Of a stretch of DNA of 35,298 nucleotides, positions 1 to 5,727 are shown one piece after another. The notes beneath the pieces were generated by a model. The model was not told the origin of the DNA, ran no database searches, and was given only the letters and a program-made list of their open reading frames with translations. The translations under genes were made by a program, and so were the position numbers. The DNA is taken from positions 1-35,298 of the forward strand of contig CAJUCA010000031.1 of NCBI GenBank assembly GCA_910585265.1, read 5' to 3'. This stretch comes from an uncultured Oscillospiraceae bacterium. Lineage in GTDB: Bacteria > Bacillota > Clostridia > Oscillospirales > Oscillospiraceae. Numbering within the stretch: position 1 is the stretch's first letter; each line of letters starts with the position of its first letter.

Positions 1-78
1 TTAGGGTGGTCAAAATAACTCCGAATATTGGTTCGTTTTAGAAAAGACGCCCACAGGGTATGTGCATAACACCAAAGC

Positions 79-579
79 TCAACGGATCGTATACGGCCCC
101 CGGGCCAGCACCTTCACCGTCCCCGACGTGGCGGTCACCGACCGGGTGCTGATGGTCACCATATACAGGTGGTTGGCGGCCAGCCCGCCGCCGCTGGGCA
201 GGTTGGCCCCGGTGGTGGTGTCGATAAGCCCCACGCTGTCCGTGGAGCCGCACACCGCCGAACCGATGCGCAGCATCACCTCGCACCCCACGTCCCCCAC
301 CAGGGTCTGCCCCTGGCTCAGGGTGACTACGGAGAACACGTTCCCCCCTGCCGTCCCGGTTCCGCCCTGCTCCAGCACCTTGGCCAGGGCGTCCTCCATC
401 TCCGCCCTGCGCTGGTCCACCGTCTGGTCCACCATCCCCTGCACCTGTTTGGAGAAGGTGGTGTTCAGGTAGCTCAGCGTCACCAGCGGGTCGTTCGCGC
501 CCCCGGCGTTGGCGGCGTAGGCCACGGTGAACAGGAAGCAGACACAGGCCGCGGCCGCGGCGATTTTCCATTTTTTCAT
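79..579 (-). CDS. Secreted or membrane-anchored protein of unknown function (166 aa)
   Basis: The start is the ATG at 579, preceded by TTGGAGGG about 8 nt upstream; a TTG five codons earlier lies inside this RBS and is unlikely. Residues 1-25 form a signal peptide or TM anchor (KKW, hydrophobic core, AYAANA). A polar, probably helical stretch follows (about 40-70), then a glycine- and threonine-rich, beta-looking C-terminal half ending GPYTIR. I do not recognise a named family. It is the last gene on the minus strand after mazF, separated by about 310 bp that include a tandem repeat and a strong stem-loop, so it is probably a separate unit. An extracytoplasmic location is inferred; the function is unknown. 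Confidence 0.75.
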   Translation of the reverse strand: MKKWKIAAAAACVCFLFTVAYAANAGGANDPLVTLSYLNTTFSKQVQGMVDQTVDQRRAEMEDALAKVLEQGGTGTAGGNVFSVVTLSQGQTLVGDVGCEVMLRIGSAVCGSTDSVGLIDTTTGANLPSGGGLAANHLYMVTISTRSVTATSGTVKVLARGPYTIR

Positions 580-610
580 ATGTATTCCCTCCAAGGCTTG
601 TCTGTCGTCG

Positions 611-827
611 GGGCAAACTGCGCTCCTTCCGCTTCCGGCTTCGCCGAAAGCTCCGTCCGCTCCGTTGCCCCTCCTCTCCCCTCAAAAGCTGAAAACCGCT
701 TTTGCGGGGGCCCCATTTACGGGCAAACTGCGCTCCTTCCGCTTCCGGCTTCGCCGAAAGCTCCATCCGCTCCGTTGCCCCTCCTCTCCCCACAAAAGCT
801 GAAAACCGCTTTTGCGGGGACCCCATT
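611..827. repeat. 110-bp tandem direct repeat, two copies, in the leader of the 166-aa gene
   Basis: Copy 1 (611-720) and copy 2 (721-about 827) are nearly identical; both begin GGGCAAACTGCGCTCC. Read on the minus strand, each unit holds two hairpins: CCCCGCAAAAGC paired with GCTTTTGTGGGG (with a G-T wobble), and GCTTTCGGC-GAA-GCCGGAAGC. There is no T-tract. The repeat lies 30 bp upstream of the start codon of the 166-aa protein, so it would form structured 5'UTR RNA if that gene is transcribed through it. Confidence 0.85.
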
Positions 828-838
828 GGGGCGGCTTG

Positions 839-880
839 GCCCTGTTCCATCCTGGGAACCAGGACGGAACAGGGCTTTTT
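839..880 (+). terminator. Strong stem-loop with a T-tract on the plus strand
   Basis: Arms 839-855 and 859-875 pair over 17 bp with one mismatch around a GAA loop, followed by TTTTT at 876-880. By sequence this terminates plus-strand transcription, although both flanking genes are on the minus strand. On the minus strand the stem is preceded by A-residues and has no T-run after it. It may block antisense entry into mazF or act as a weak bidirectional barrier. Confidence 0.6.
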
Positions 881-887
881 CTGAATT

Positions 888-1253
888 CTAAACCAGACGT
901 TCCGGGCTCAGCCCAAAGCTGACCGCGATGGCGTTATCCACACGCCGCATCACCTGATCGTCCACCTTCCCCATATGTTCCCGGAGCCGCTTCTTGTCCA
1001 GCGTCCGGATCTGCTCCAGCAGGACCACCGAGTCCTTGGGCAGGCCGCAGCTGTGGGAGGCCAGGGTGATATGGGTGGGCAGGCGGGCCTTGCCCGTCTG
1101 GGAGGTGATCGCCGCGGCGATCACCGTGGGGCTGTGCTTGTTGCCGGTGTCGTTCTGGACGATGAGAACCGGGCGGACGCCGCCCTGCTCGCTGCCCACC
1201 ACCGGGCTCAAATCCGCATAAAAAATGTCGCCGCGTTTGACGCTGTTGTCCAC
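888..1253 (-). CDS. mazF: MazF/PemK-family endoribonuclease toxin (EndoA-like, 121 aa)
   Basis: An mRNA interferase that cleaves single-stranded RNA at short specific sites. Family hallmarks are the N-terminal KRGDIFYADLSPVVGSEQGG-type strand-loop, the RPVLIVQND segment, the AAITSQ strand and the C-terminal LLEQIRTLDKKRL helix typical of B. subtilis EndoA (NdoA). Length matches EndoA (116-121 aa). The start is the GTG at 1253, with GGAG about 11 nt upstream. It follows alr, as in B. subtilis, but the usual antitoxin gene (ndoAI/mazE) between them is missing: the 152-bp gap has no suitable ORF. A palindrome in that gap may be its operator. Toxin activity is inferred from the family. Confidence 0.93.
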   Translation of the reverse strand: MDNSVKRGDIFYADLSPVVGSEQGGVRPVLIVQNDTGNKHSPTVIAAAITSQTGKARLPTHITLASHSCGLPKDSVVLLEQIRTLDKKRLREHMGKVDDQVMRRVDNAIAVSFGLSPERLV

Positions 1254-1276
1254 AGGATCTCACACTCCGCCGGATA

Positions 1277-1311
1277 TAGTGCCCGGCTACAGCTATGTAG
1301 ACCGGGTACTA
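1277..1311. promoter_or_regulatory. Interrupted palindrome upstream of mazF; candidate operator/promoter
   Basis: Outer arms TAGTGCCCGG (1277-1286) and CCGGGTACTA (1302-1311) enclose inner arms CTAC (1287-1290) and GTAG (1297-1300). On the minus strand a weak promoter fits over it: TCTACA, 17 bp, TATATC, just upstream of the mazF GTG. The dyad could be an operator or an RNA hairpin. The promoter match is weak (4 of 6 in each box). Confidence 0.45.
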
Positions 1312-1355
1312 TCATTCTCCCACGGGGCGGCGGCTTTTATACCGGCCTGGCCGGG

Positions 1356-1391
1356 AAAAACCGCCGCGGCTCGCCGCCGTCTGTCCGGCGG
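1356..1391 (-). terminator. Possible intrinsic terminator after alr
   Basis: Read on the minus strand, a GC-rich stem (CCGCC ... GGCGG, with further internal GCGGC/GCCGC pairing) is followed by TTTTT (complement of 1356-1360). It lies 15 bp after the alr stop, so mazF may be expressed partly from its own promoter. Confidence 0.45.
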
Positions 1392-1405
1392 GCTCCCTGA
1401 CTATC

Positions 1406-2536
1406 CTATGCGTCCTTGTAGATCCTTGGCACACGGGGGGCCACGGCGGTCAGCAGCTCATAGGAGATGGTGCCCGCCAGCTCCGCCTGCCCCTCCACCG
1501 GCAGGCGTTCCCCGAAGATCTCCGCCACGTCGCCGGGGCGGACCTCCGCCTCCCCGTCCAGCCCAATCATGCACAGATCCATGCACACCCGGCCCATGAT
1601 GGGGCGGGGCTGTCCGTCCAGCCACACGCTGCCCTGGTTGGACAGCGTCCGGTGCAGCCCGTCGGCGTACCCGATGGGCAGCACCGCCGTCCGCCCGCCC
1701 TCACCGCCGAAGGCGGCGGTGCAGCCGTAGCTCACCGGGGTGTCCGCCGGGAAATCCCGCACCGCCGCCACCCGGCTGAACAGCGACATGACGGGCCTCA
1801 GCCCCGGCCCGTCCAGCCCCTCGCAGCCGGGGTCCGGATAGTGGCCGTACAGGGCGATGCCGGGCCGCACCATGTCCATATGGGTACAGGGATAGTGTAA
1901 CACAGCCGCGCTGGCGGCGCAATGGCGGATTTCAAAGGCGCGGCCATATTTTTCTTCCAATTCCTCCAGCACGTCCAGGAACCGGGTGAACTGGAGCATG
2001 GTGTACCCCTCGTCCCCGTCGGCGTTGGCGAAGTGGGTGAAGATCCCCTCCGGCTCCAGGTGGGGCAGGGCGCACAGCGCGGCGATGTCCGCCGCCGCCC
2101 GCTGGGGGTCGTGATCCAGCACCCCTAAACGGCTCATGCCCGTGTCCGCCTTCAGGTGGATCTTCGCCCGCTTCCCGGCGGCCCCCGCCGCCTCCGACAG
2201 GGCCTGGGCCAGCTCCGGCGTAAACACCGTCTGGGTCACGTCCAACGCCACCACCTCGCCCGCCAGCTCCGGCTGGGTATAGCCCAAAACCAGGATGGGC
2301 GCGGCAATCCCGGCCCTTCTCAGCTCCGCCGCCTCGTCCAGGCAGGCCACCGCCAGATAGTCCGCCCCCAGCTCCACCAGCCGCTTTGCCACCGGGACCG
2401 ACCCGTGCCCGTACCCGTTGGCCTTCACCGTGGCCAGAAATTTGCTGTCCGGGGCGCATGAGCGCAACGCCCGGTAATTGTGCTCCAGATTGCCTAAGCT
2501 GATCTCAGCCCAGGTCCTCGCCGTCTCCCGTGTCAT
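1406..2536 (-). CDS. alr: Alanine racemase
   Basis: PLP-dependent interconversion of L- and D-alanine, supplying D-Ala for peptidoglycan. The fold-type III barrel starts with WAEISLGNLEHNYRALR. The PLP lysine is K38 in VKANGYGHG. The catalytic tyrosine region of the C-terminal beta domain is VSYGCTAAF, followed by ILPIGYADG-like and GRVCMDLCMI motifs. At 376 aa it is normal length. The start ATG at 2536 lies inside the end of the lipoprotein gene (32-bp overlap), with GGAG about 11 nt upstream, which implies translational coupling. The order lipoprotein-alr-mazF matches ydcC-alrA-ndoA of B. subtilis. Confidence 0.97.
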   Translation of the reverse strand: MTRETARTWAEISLGNLEHNYRALRSCAPDSKFLATVKANGYGHGSVPVAKRLVELGADYLAVACLDEAAELRRAGIAAPILVLGYTQPELAGEVVALDVTQTVFTPELAQALSEAAGAAGKRAKIHLKADTGMSRLGVLDHDPQRAAADIAALCALPHLEPEGIFTHFANADGDEGYTMLQFTRFLDVLEELEEKYGRAFEIRHCAASAAVLHYPCTHMDMVRPGIALYGHYPDPGCEGLDGPGLRPVMSLFSRVAAVRDFPADTPVSYGCTAAFGGEGGRTAVLPIGYADGLHRTLSNQGSVWLDGQPRPIMGRVCMDLCMIGLDGEAEVRPGDVAEIFGERLPVEGQAELAGTISYELLTAVAPRVPRIYKDA

Positions 2537-3131
2537 CCTGTTTCATCTCCATTGTAAAATTCCGGAATGCGGCGGTCAGCACCCCCGTCCCGTCCACGCT
2601 CACCTCCGCCGACAGCAGGGCGCGGCTCTCCCGGTCAAAGACCAGCAGGTATTCCGTCCCCGTCCCCGGCTTTCCCTCCGGGTCCCGGAAGGTGACGGCC
2701 AGCTGTCCGTCCCCCTCCCCGGCCCAGGCGCATTTCGCCATGTAGCCCTTGTCGATCTGCTCCATCAGCCAGGGGATGGCGGACACGGCGGTGAGCCCCT
2801 GGCCGTCCAGCAGGCCCAGGGACAGCCCCGCCCCGTCGTACTCCAGCACCGTCTCCCCCTTGGCCAACCGGGCGGTGATGCCCGCCAGCAGCTCCGGGGC
2901 GGTGATGGACAGCACCGTCTCCCCCTCCCGCCGCCACTGGACGGCAAGGGTAAAGTCAAATACCTTGTTCCCCACCGACGCGGTGATGTCCGCGTCGGCG
3001 TTCCAGCCCGCCCCGTCCAGGTAGGCGTCCCGGACCGCCAAAGCCGCCTCCTCGGGGGTCTCCCCGCCCGCCGCCTTGCAGGAGCAAAGCAGCAGGGTCA
3101 TCATCAGTACACAAGCCGTCAACCTGCGCAC
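2505..3131 (-). CDS. LolA-like lipoprotein (YdcC-type, 208 aa)
   Basis: A type II signal peptide with lipobox LLCSC (lipidated Cys about 18) precedes a mostly beta protein. Its repeated strand pattern (FDFTLAVQWRREGETVLSI, LLVFDRESRALLSAEVSV) resembles the LolA/LppX-like fold of B. subtilis YdcC. The position between nnrD and alr is the conserved place of ydcC. It overlaps the nnrD 3' end by 13 bp and alr by 32 bp, so the three form one coupled operon. YdcC has a sporulation link in Bacillus; that role is only inferred here by synteny. Confidence 0.75.
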   Translation of the reverse strand: MRRLTACVLMMTLLLCSCKAAGGETPEEAALAVRDAYLDGAGWNADADITASVGNKVFDFTLAVQWRREGETVLSITAPELLAGITARLAKGETVLEYDGAGLSLGLLDGQGLTAVSAIPWLMEQIDKGYMAKCAWAGEGDGQLAVTFRDPEGKPGTGTEYLLVFDRESRALLSAEVSVDGTGVLTAAFRNFTMEMKQDDTGDGEDLG

Positions 3132-4006
3132 GATTCAGATTCCTCCTCGTTATTTACCAGTTCTTTGATTGCGTATGGTATCTGCTCGATCAGGTCGGAG
3201 GGGGTCATGCCGTACTCCCCTCTGTCCGCCGCCGCCAGATCCCCGGCCCTGCCGTGGAGCCACACCGCCCCCCAGGGCGGCAGGCCGTACCGCCCCTGGG
3301 CCGTCAGCCCGCCCAGCAGGCCCGCCAGGGCGTCCCCGCTGCCCCCCTTGGCCATGCCCGGATTCCCCGTGGTGTTCACCGCGCAGAACCCGCTGGGCAG
3401 GGCGGTGACGGTGCGCCACCCCTTCAGCACCAGGGTGCAGCGGCGGGCCCGGGCGAAGTCCCGCGCCGCCCCCAGCCGGTCGGTGATGGGCAATTCACAG
3501 CCGGACAGCCGGACGAACTCCCCGTCGTGGGGGGTGAGGATGGTCTGTCCCCTCCGCTCGTCCAACACATCTATATGCCTGGAAACGATATTTAGACCGT
3601 CCGCGTCCAGGATCACCGGGCAGTCCAGCTCCCGCAGCAGCCGGAGCACCAGCCGCTCCGCCCGCTCCCCCTGCCCCAGTCCGGGGCCGATGACAGCCGC
3701 GCCGCAGCCCCCGGCCTTGTCCACCACGGCCCCGTCGTCCTCCGGGAGGGGCCACACCATCACCTCGTCGCAGCATTTCGCCGCCACAATGGGGTACACG
3801 TCCTCCGGCACCGCCAGCGTCACCAGCCCCGCGCCGCCCTGCACCGCCGCCCGGGCCGCCAGACAGGGTGCCCCGGTGTAGCCCCGGCTTCCCGCCAGGA
3901 GAAACAGCCTGCCGTAATCCCCCTTGTGGCTGTCCCGGGGACGGCGGGGAAGGCGGAGCATCCCCCGGTCAACCTCCACAGCCGGACACTCCAGCGGCCC
4001 GTCCAT
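3119..4006 (-). CDS. nnrD: ADP/ATP-dependent (S)-NAD(P)H-hydrate dehydratase, single-domain
   Basis: Repairs hydrated NAD(P)H. The ribokinase-like YjeF C-terminal fold is clear: GDYGRLFLLAGSRGYTGAP near the N-terminus, VIGPGLG, the LDADGLN loop, LTPHDGEFVRL, VLKGWRTV and the catalytic NTTGNPGMAKGGSGDALAG (GxGD). I chose the ATG at 4006 because GGAGGAGGGGGAGCC lies directly upstream; an in-frame ATG 21 codons earlier has no RBS and falls in the promoter. Many clostridia fuse an epimerase domain (NnrE) to the N-terminus. Here it is absent, leaving 295 aa. First gene of the nnrD-lipoprotein-alr operon. Confidence 0.95.
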   Translation of the reverse strand: MDGPLECPAVEVDRGMLRLPRRPRDSHKGDYGRLFLLAGSRGYTGAPCLAARAAVQGGAGLVTLAVPEDVYPIVAAKCCDEVMVWPLPEDDGAVVDKAGGCGAAVIGPGLGQGERAERLVLRLLRELDCPVILDADGLNIVSRHIDVLDERRGQTILTPHDGEFVRLSGCELPITDRLGAARDFARARRCTLVLKGWRTVTALPSGFCAVNTTGNPGMAKGGSGDALAGLLGGLTAQGRYGLPPWGAVWLHGRAGDLAAADRGEYGMTPSDLIEQIPYAIKELVNNEEESESCAG

Positions 4007-4033
4007 AGGCTCCCCCTCCTCCCGTTTTCTGAT

Positions 4034-4062
4034 ATTATACGGTTTTCCCCCTTGCATTTCAA
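4034..4062 (-). promoter_or_regulatory. SigA-type promoter for nnrD operon
   Basis: On the minus strand TTGAAA (4057-4062), 17-bp spacer, TATAAT (4034-4039), about 28 bp upstream of the nnrD start. Its -35 box overlaps the -35 of the divergent pheS promoter. Confidence 0.75.
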
Positions 4063-4080
4063 CCTTCAATATGATATAAA
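4052..4080 (+). promoter_or_regulatory. SigA-type promoter for the pheST operon
   Basis: TTGCAT (4052-4057), 17-bp spacer, TATAAA (4075-4080), immediately upstream of the T-box leader. It is back-to-back and overlapping with the nnrD promoter. Confidence 0.7.
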
Positions 4081-4089
4081 AGAAAAAGC

Positions 4090-4326
4090 GAAATGCGAGG
4101 AACGGGAAAATAGCGGGCTTGCGCAGTCCAAGAGAGGGGTGGTCACCGGCTGAAAGCCGCCCCGGTGCGTGCCGCTTGTTCGCCCGGGAGCGGCCCCTGA
4201 GAGGGGGACGGTGTGCCCGCCGTTACGGGGCGTTGAGTGCGCGTCATGTCAGCTTCAGGCGCGAATGCGGGTGGTACCGCGGAAGGGTTTGCCTTTCGTC
4301 CCAGCTTTGGGGGCGGAGGGCTTTTT
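4090..4326 (+). promoter_or_regulatory. T-box riboswitch, phenylalanine (TTC specifier)
   Basis: The T-box sequence TGGTACCGCGG is at 4272-4282. The terminator GCCTTTCGTCCC / GGGGGCGGAGGGC with a T6 run ends about 4326. Stem I base CGGGC (4114-4118) pairs with the segment just after TTC at 4179-4181, which makes TTC the likely specifier, in agreement with pheST downstream. AAGAGAG (4130s) is the usual stem I purine motif. Uncharged tRNA-Phe would stabilise the antiterminator and allow read-through. The antiterminator assignment is firm; the specifier is inferred from pairing and the downstream genes. Confidence 0.93.
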
Positions 4327-4349
4327 TCGTCCCCGGAGGAGGCGGCGCG

Positions 4350-4580
4350 GTGACGCTGGAAATCGAGTCCCACTTTGGCGACTGCCTGCTGTCCGGCCCG
4401 GAGCTTTCCCGGGAGGTGCTGGAAGCTCGGCTCGCCCGGGCCCTCCGGGAGAGCGGCGGGAACCGGAACAGCTTTATCGCCGCGCTGGAGTGCTCCGGCT
4501 GGCGGGCAGCGGAGTCCGGCCTGCGGCCGCAGTACCGCTATGACCTGGATATTGAAAAACTTTTTGAAGTGGACTATTGA
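4350..4580 (+). CDS. Small protein of unknown function between the Phe T-box and pheS (76 aa)
   Basis: GTG start at 4350 with GGAGGAGG at 4335-4342 (8-nt spacing); stop TGA at 4578-4580. The protein begins MTLEIESHFGDCLLSGPEL, has a charged helical middle (LARALRESGGNRNSF) and ends IEKLFEVDY. It is acidic and probably soluble, with no TM segment. It starts 24 nt after the T-box terminator and ends 19 nt before the pheS start, so it is the first gene of the T-box operon and under phenylalanine control. I recognise no family. The strong RBS, frame integrity and position support a real gene. Confidence 0.6.
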   Translation: MTLEIESHFGDCLLSGPELSREVLEARLARALRESGGNRNSFIAALECSGWRAAESGLRPQYRYDLDIEKLFEVDY

Positions 4581-4599
4581 GGAAAAGGAGTCTATGCAC

Positions 4600-5625
4600 A
4601 TGAAAGAACAATTAGCAAAAATCCGCGCCGAGGCCCTTGCCGCCTTCGACGGCGTGAAGGACGCCGCCGCCCTGGACGAGCTGCGGGTGAAATACCTGGG
4701 CAAGAAGGGCGAGCTGACGGCGGTGCTCAAGCAGATGGGCAGGCTCACCGCCGAGGAGCGGCCCGCCATGGGCGCGCTGGCCAACGAGGTGCGCGCCGCC
4801 GTGGAGTCCGCCCTGGACGCCGCCGCCGGAAAGCTGGAGGCCGCCGCCCTGTCCGCCAGGCTGAAGGCGGAGCGGGTGGACGTGACCATCCCCGGCAAGC
4901 CGGTGCGCCAGGGCCGCCGCCACCCCATGAACACCGCCCTGGAGGAGATGAAGGAGATCTTCATCGGCATGGGCTTCACCGTGCTGGACGGCCCGGAGAT
5001 CGAGCTGGCTGAGCTGAACTTCGACCGCCTCAACGCCGGGGAGGGCCACCCCAGCCGGGACTGGTCGGACACCTTCTACTTTGACACGGACGAGCGGGTG
5101 ATGCTCCGCTCCCAGACCAGCCCCATGCAGGTGCGGGCCATGGACTCCATGCCCCTGCCCATCCGCATGATCGCCCCCGGCCGGGTGTACCGCAAGGACG
5201 AGGTGGACGCCACCCACTCCCCCATGTTCCACCAGGTGGAGGGCATGGTCATCGACAAGGGCGTTACCATGGCGGATCTGAAGGGCACCCTGGCCACCGT
5301 GGCCCAGCGGCTGTACGGCCCGGACACCAAGACCCGTTTCCGCCCCCACCACTTCCCCTTCACCGAGCCCTCCTGCGAAATGGACGTGCAGTGCCACAAG
5401 TGCGGCGGCAAGGGCTGCCCCACCTGCAAGGGGGAGGGCTGGATTGAGCTTCTGGGCGCGGGGATGATCCACCCCCGTGTGCTGGAGATGGCGGGCATCG
5501 ACCCGGAGGAGTGGTCGGGCTGGGCCTTCGGCTTCGGCCTGGACCGGCTGGCCATGCTGCGTTACAAGATTGATGACGTGCGGCTGATCTTCGAGAACGA
5601 CGTGCGGTTCCTGGAGCAGTTCTAA
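4600..5625 (+). CDS. pheS: Phenylalanine--tRNA ligase alpha subunit
   Basis: Catalytic subunit of the (alpha-beta)2 synthetase that charges tRNA-Phe. An N-terminal coiled-coil tRNA-binding arm (about 1-85) is followed by the class II core. Motif 1 region is HPMNTALEEMKEIFIGMGF, motif 2 is GRVYRKDEVDATHSPMFHQVEG, and motif 3 is FGFGLDRLAMLRY near the end. The CHKCGGKGCPTCKGEGW segment is a four-Cys insertion common in Firmicute PheS. I use the ATG at 4600 (9 nt from AAGGAG) rather than 4594 (3 nt). At 341 aa it is normal length. Confidence 0.98.
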   Translation: MKEQLAKIRAEALAAFDGVKDAAALDELRVKYLGKKGELTAVLKQMGRLTAEERPAMGALANEVRAAVESALDAAAGKLEAAALSARLKAERVDVTIPGKPVRQGRRHPMNTALEEMKEIFIGMGFTVLDGPEIELAELNFDRLNAGEGHPSRDWSDTFYFDTDERVMLRSQTSPMQVRAMDSMPLPIRMIAPGRVYRKDEVDATHSPMFHQVEGMVIDKGVTMADLKGTLATVAQRLYGPDTKTRFRPHHFPFTEPSCEMDVQCHKCGGKGCPTCKGEGWIELLGAGMIHPRVLEMAGIDPEEWSGWAFGFGLDRLAMLRYKIDDVRLIFENDVRFLEQF

Positions 5626-5628
5626 TGC

Positions 5629-5703
5629 GTAGGGGAGGGGCTTGCCCCTCCCGCCGTGCCGATCTGCTCTCTGCTCCCTGGGAGGGGCAAGCCCCTCCCC
5701 TAC
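5629..5703. repeat. Perfect 24-bp inverted repeat between pheS and pheT
   Basis: Left arm 5629-5652 starts GTAGGGGAGGGGCTTGCC; right arm 5680-5703 is its exact reverse complement, with a 27-bp spacer. Each arm is itself palindromic around CTTG (GGGAGGGGC-TT-GCCCCTCCC). There is no T-tract, so this is not a normal terminator. It resembles a REP-like or small non-autonomous palindromic unit. pheT's RBS follows 13 bp downstream. Confidence 0.85.
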
Positions 5704-5727
5704 ACCTCAATTTAAGGAGTTTTATAT

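Noticed and set aside
1254..1405. Antitoxin gene between alr and mazF
   Set aside because: Only 152 bp, filled by stem-loops and a palindrome; no open frame of suitable length on the minus strand.
2478..3881. 467-aa plus-strand ORF
   Set aside because: Antisense to the lipoprotein and nnrD genes; Ser/Pro/Arg-rich, typical of GC-rich shadow frames.
5629..5703. Intrinsic terminator after pheS
   Set aside because: No T-tract on either strand and pheT follows directly with its own RBS.
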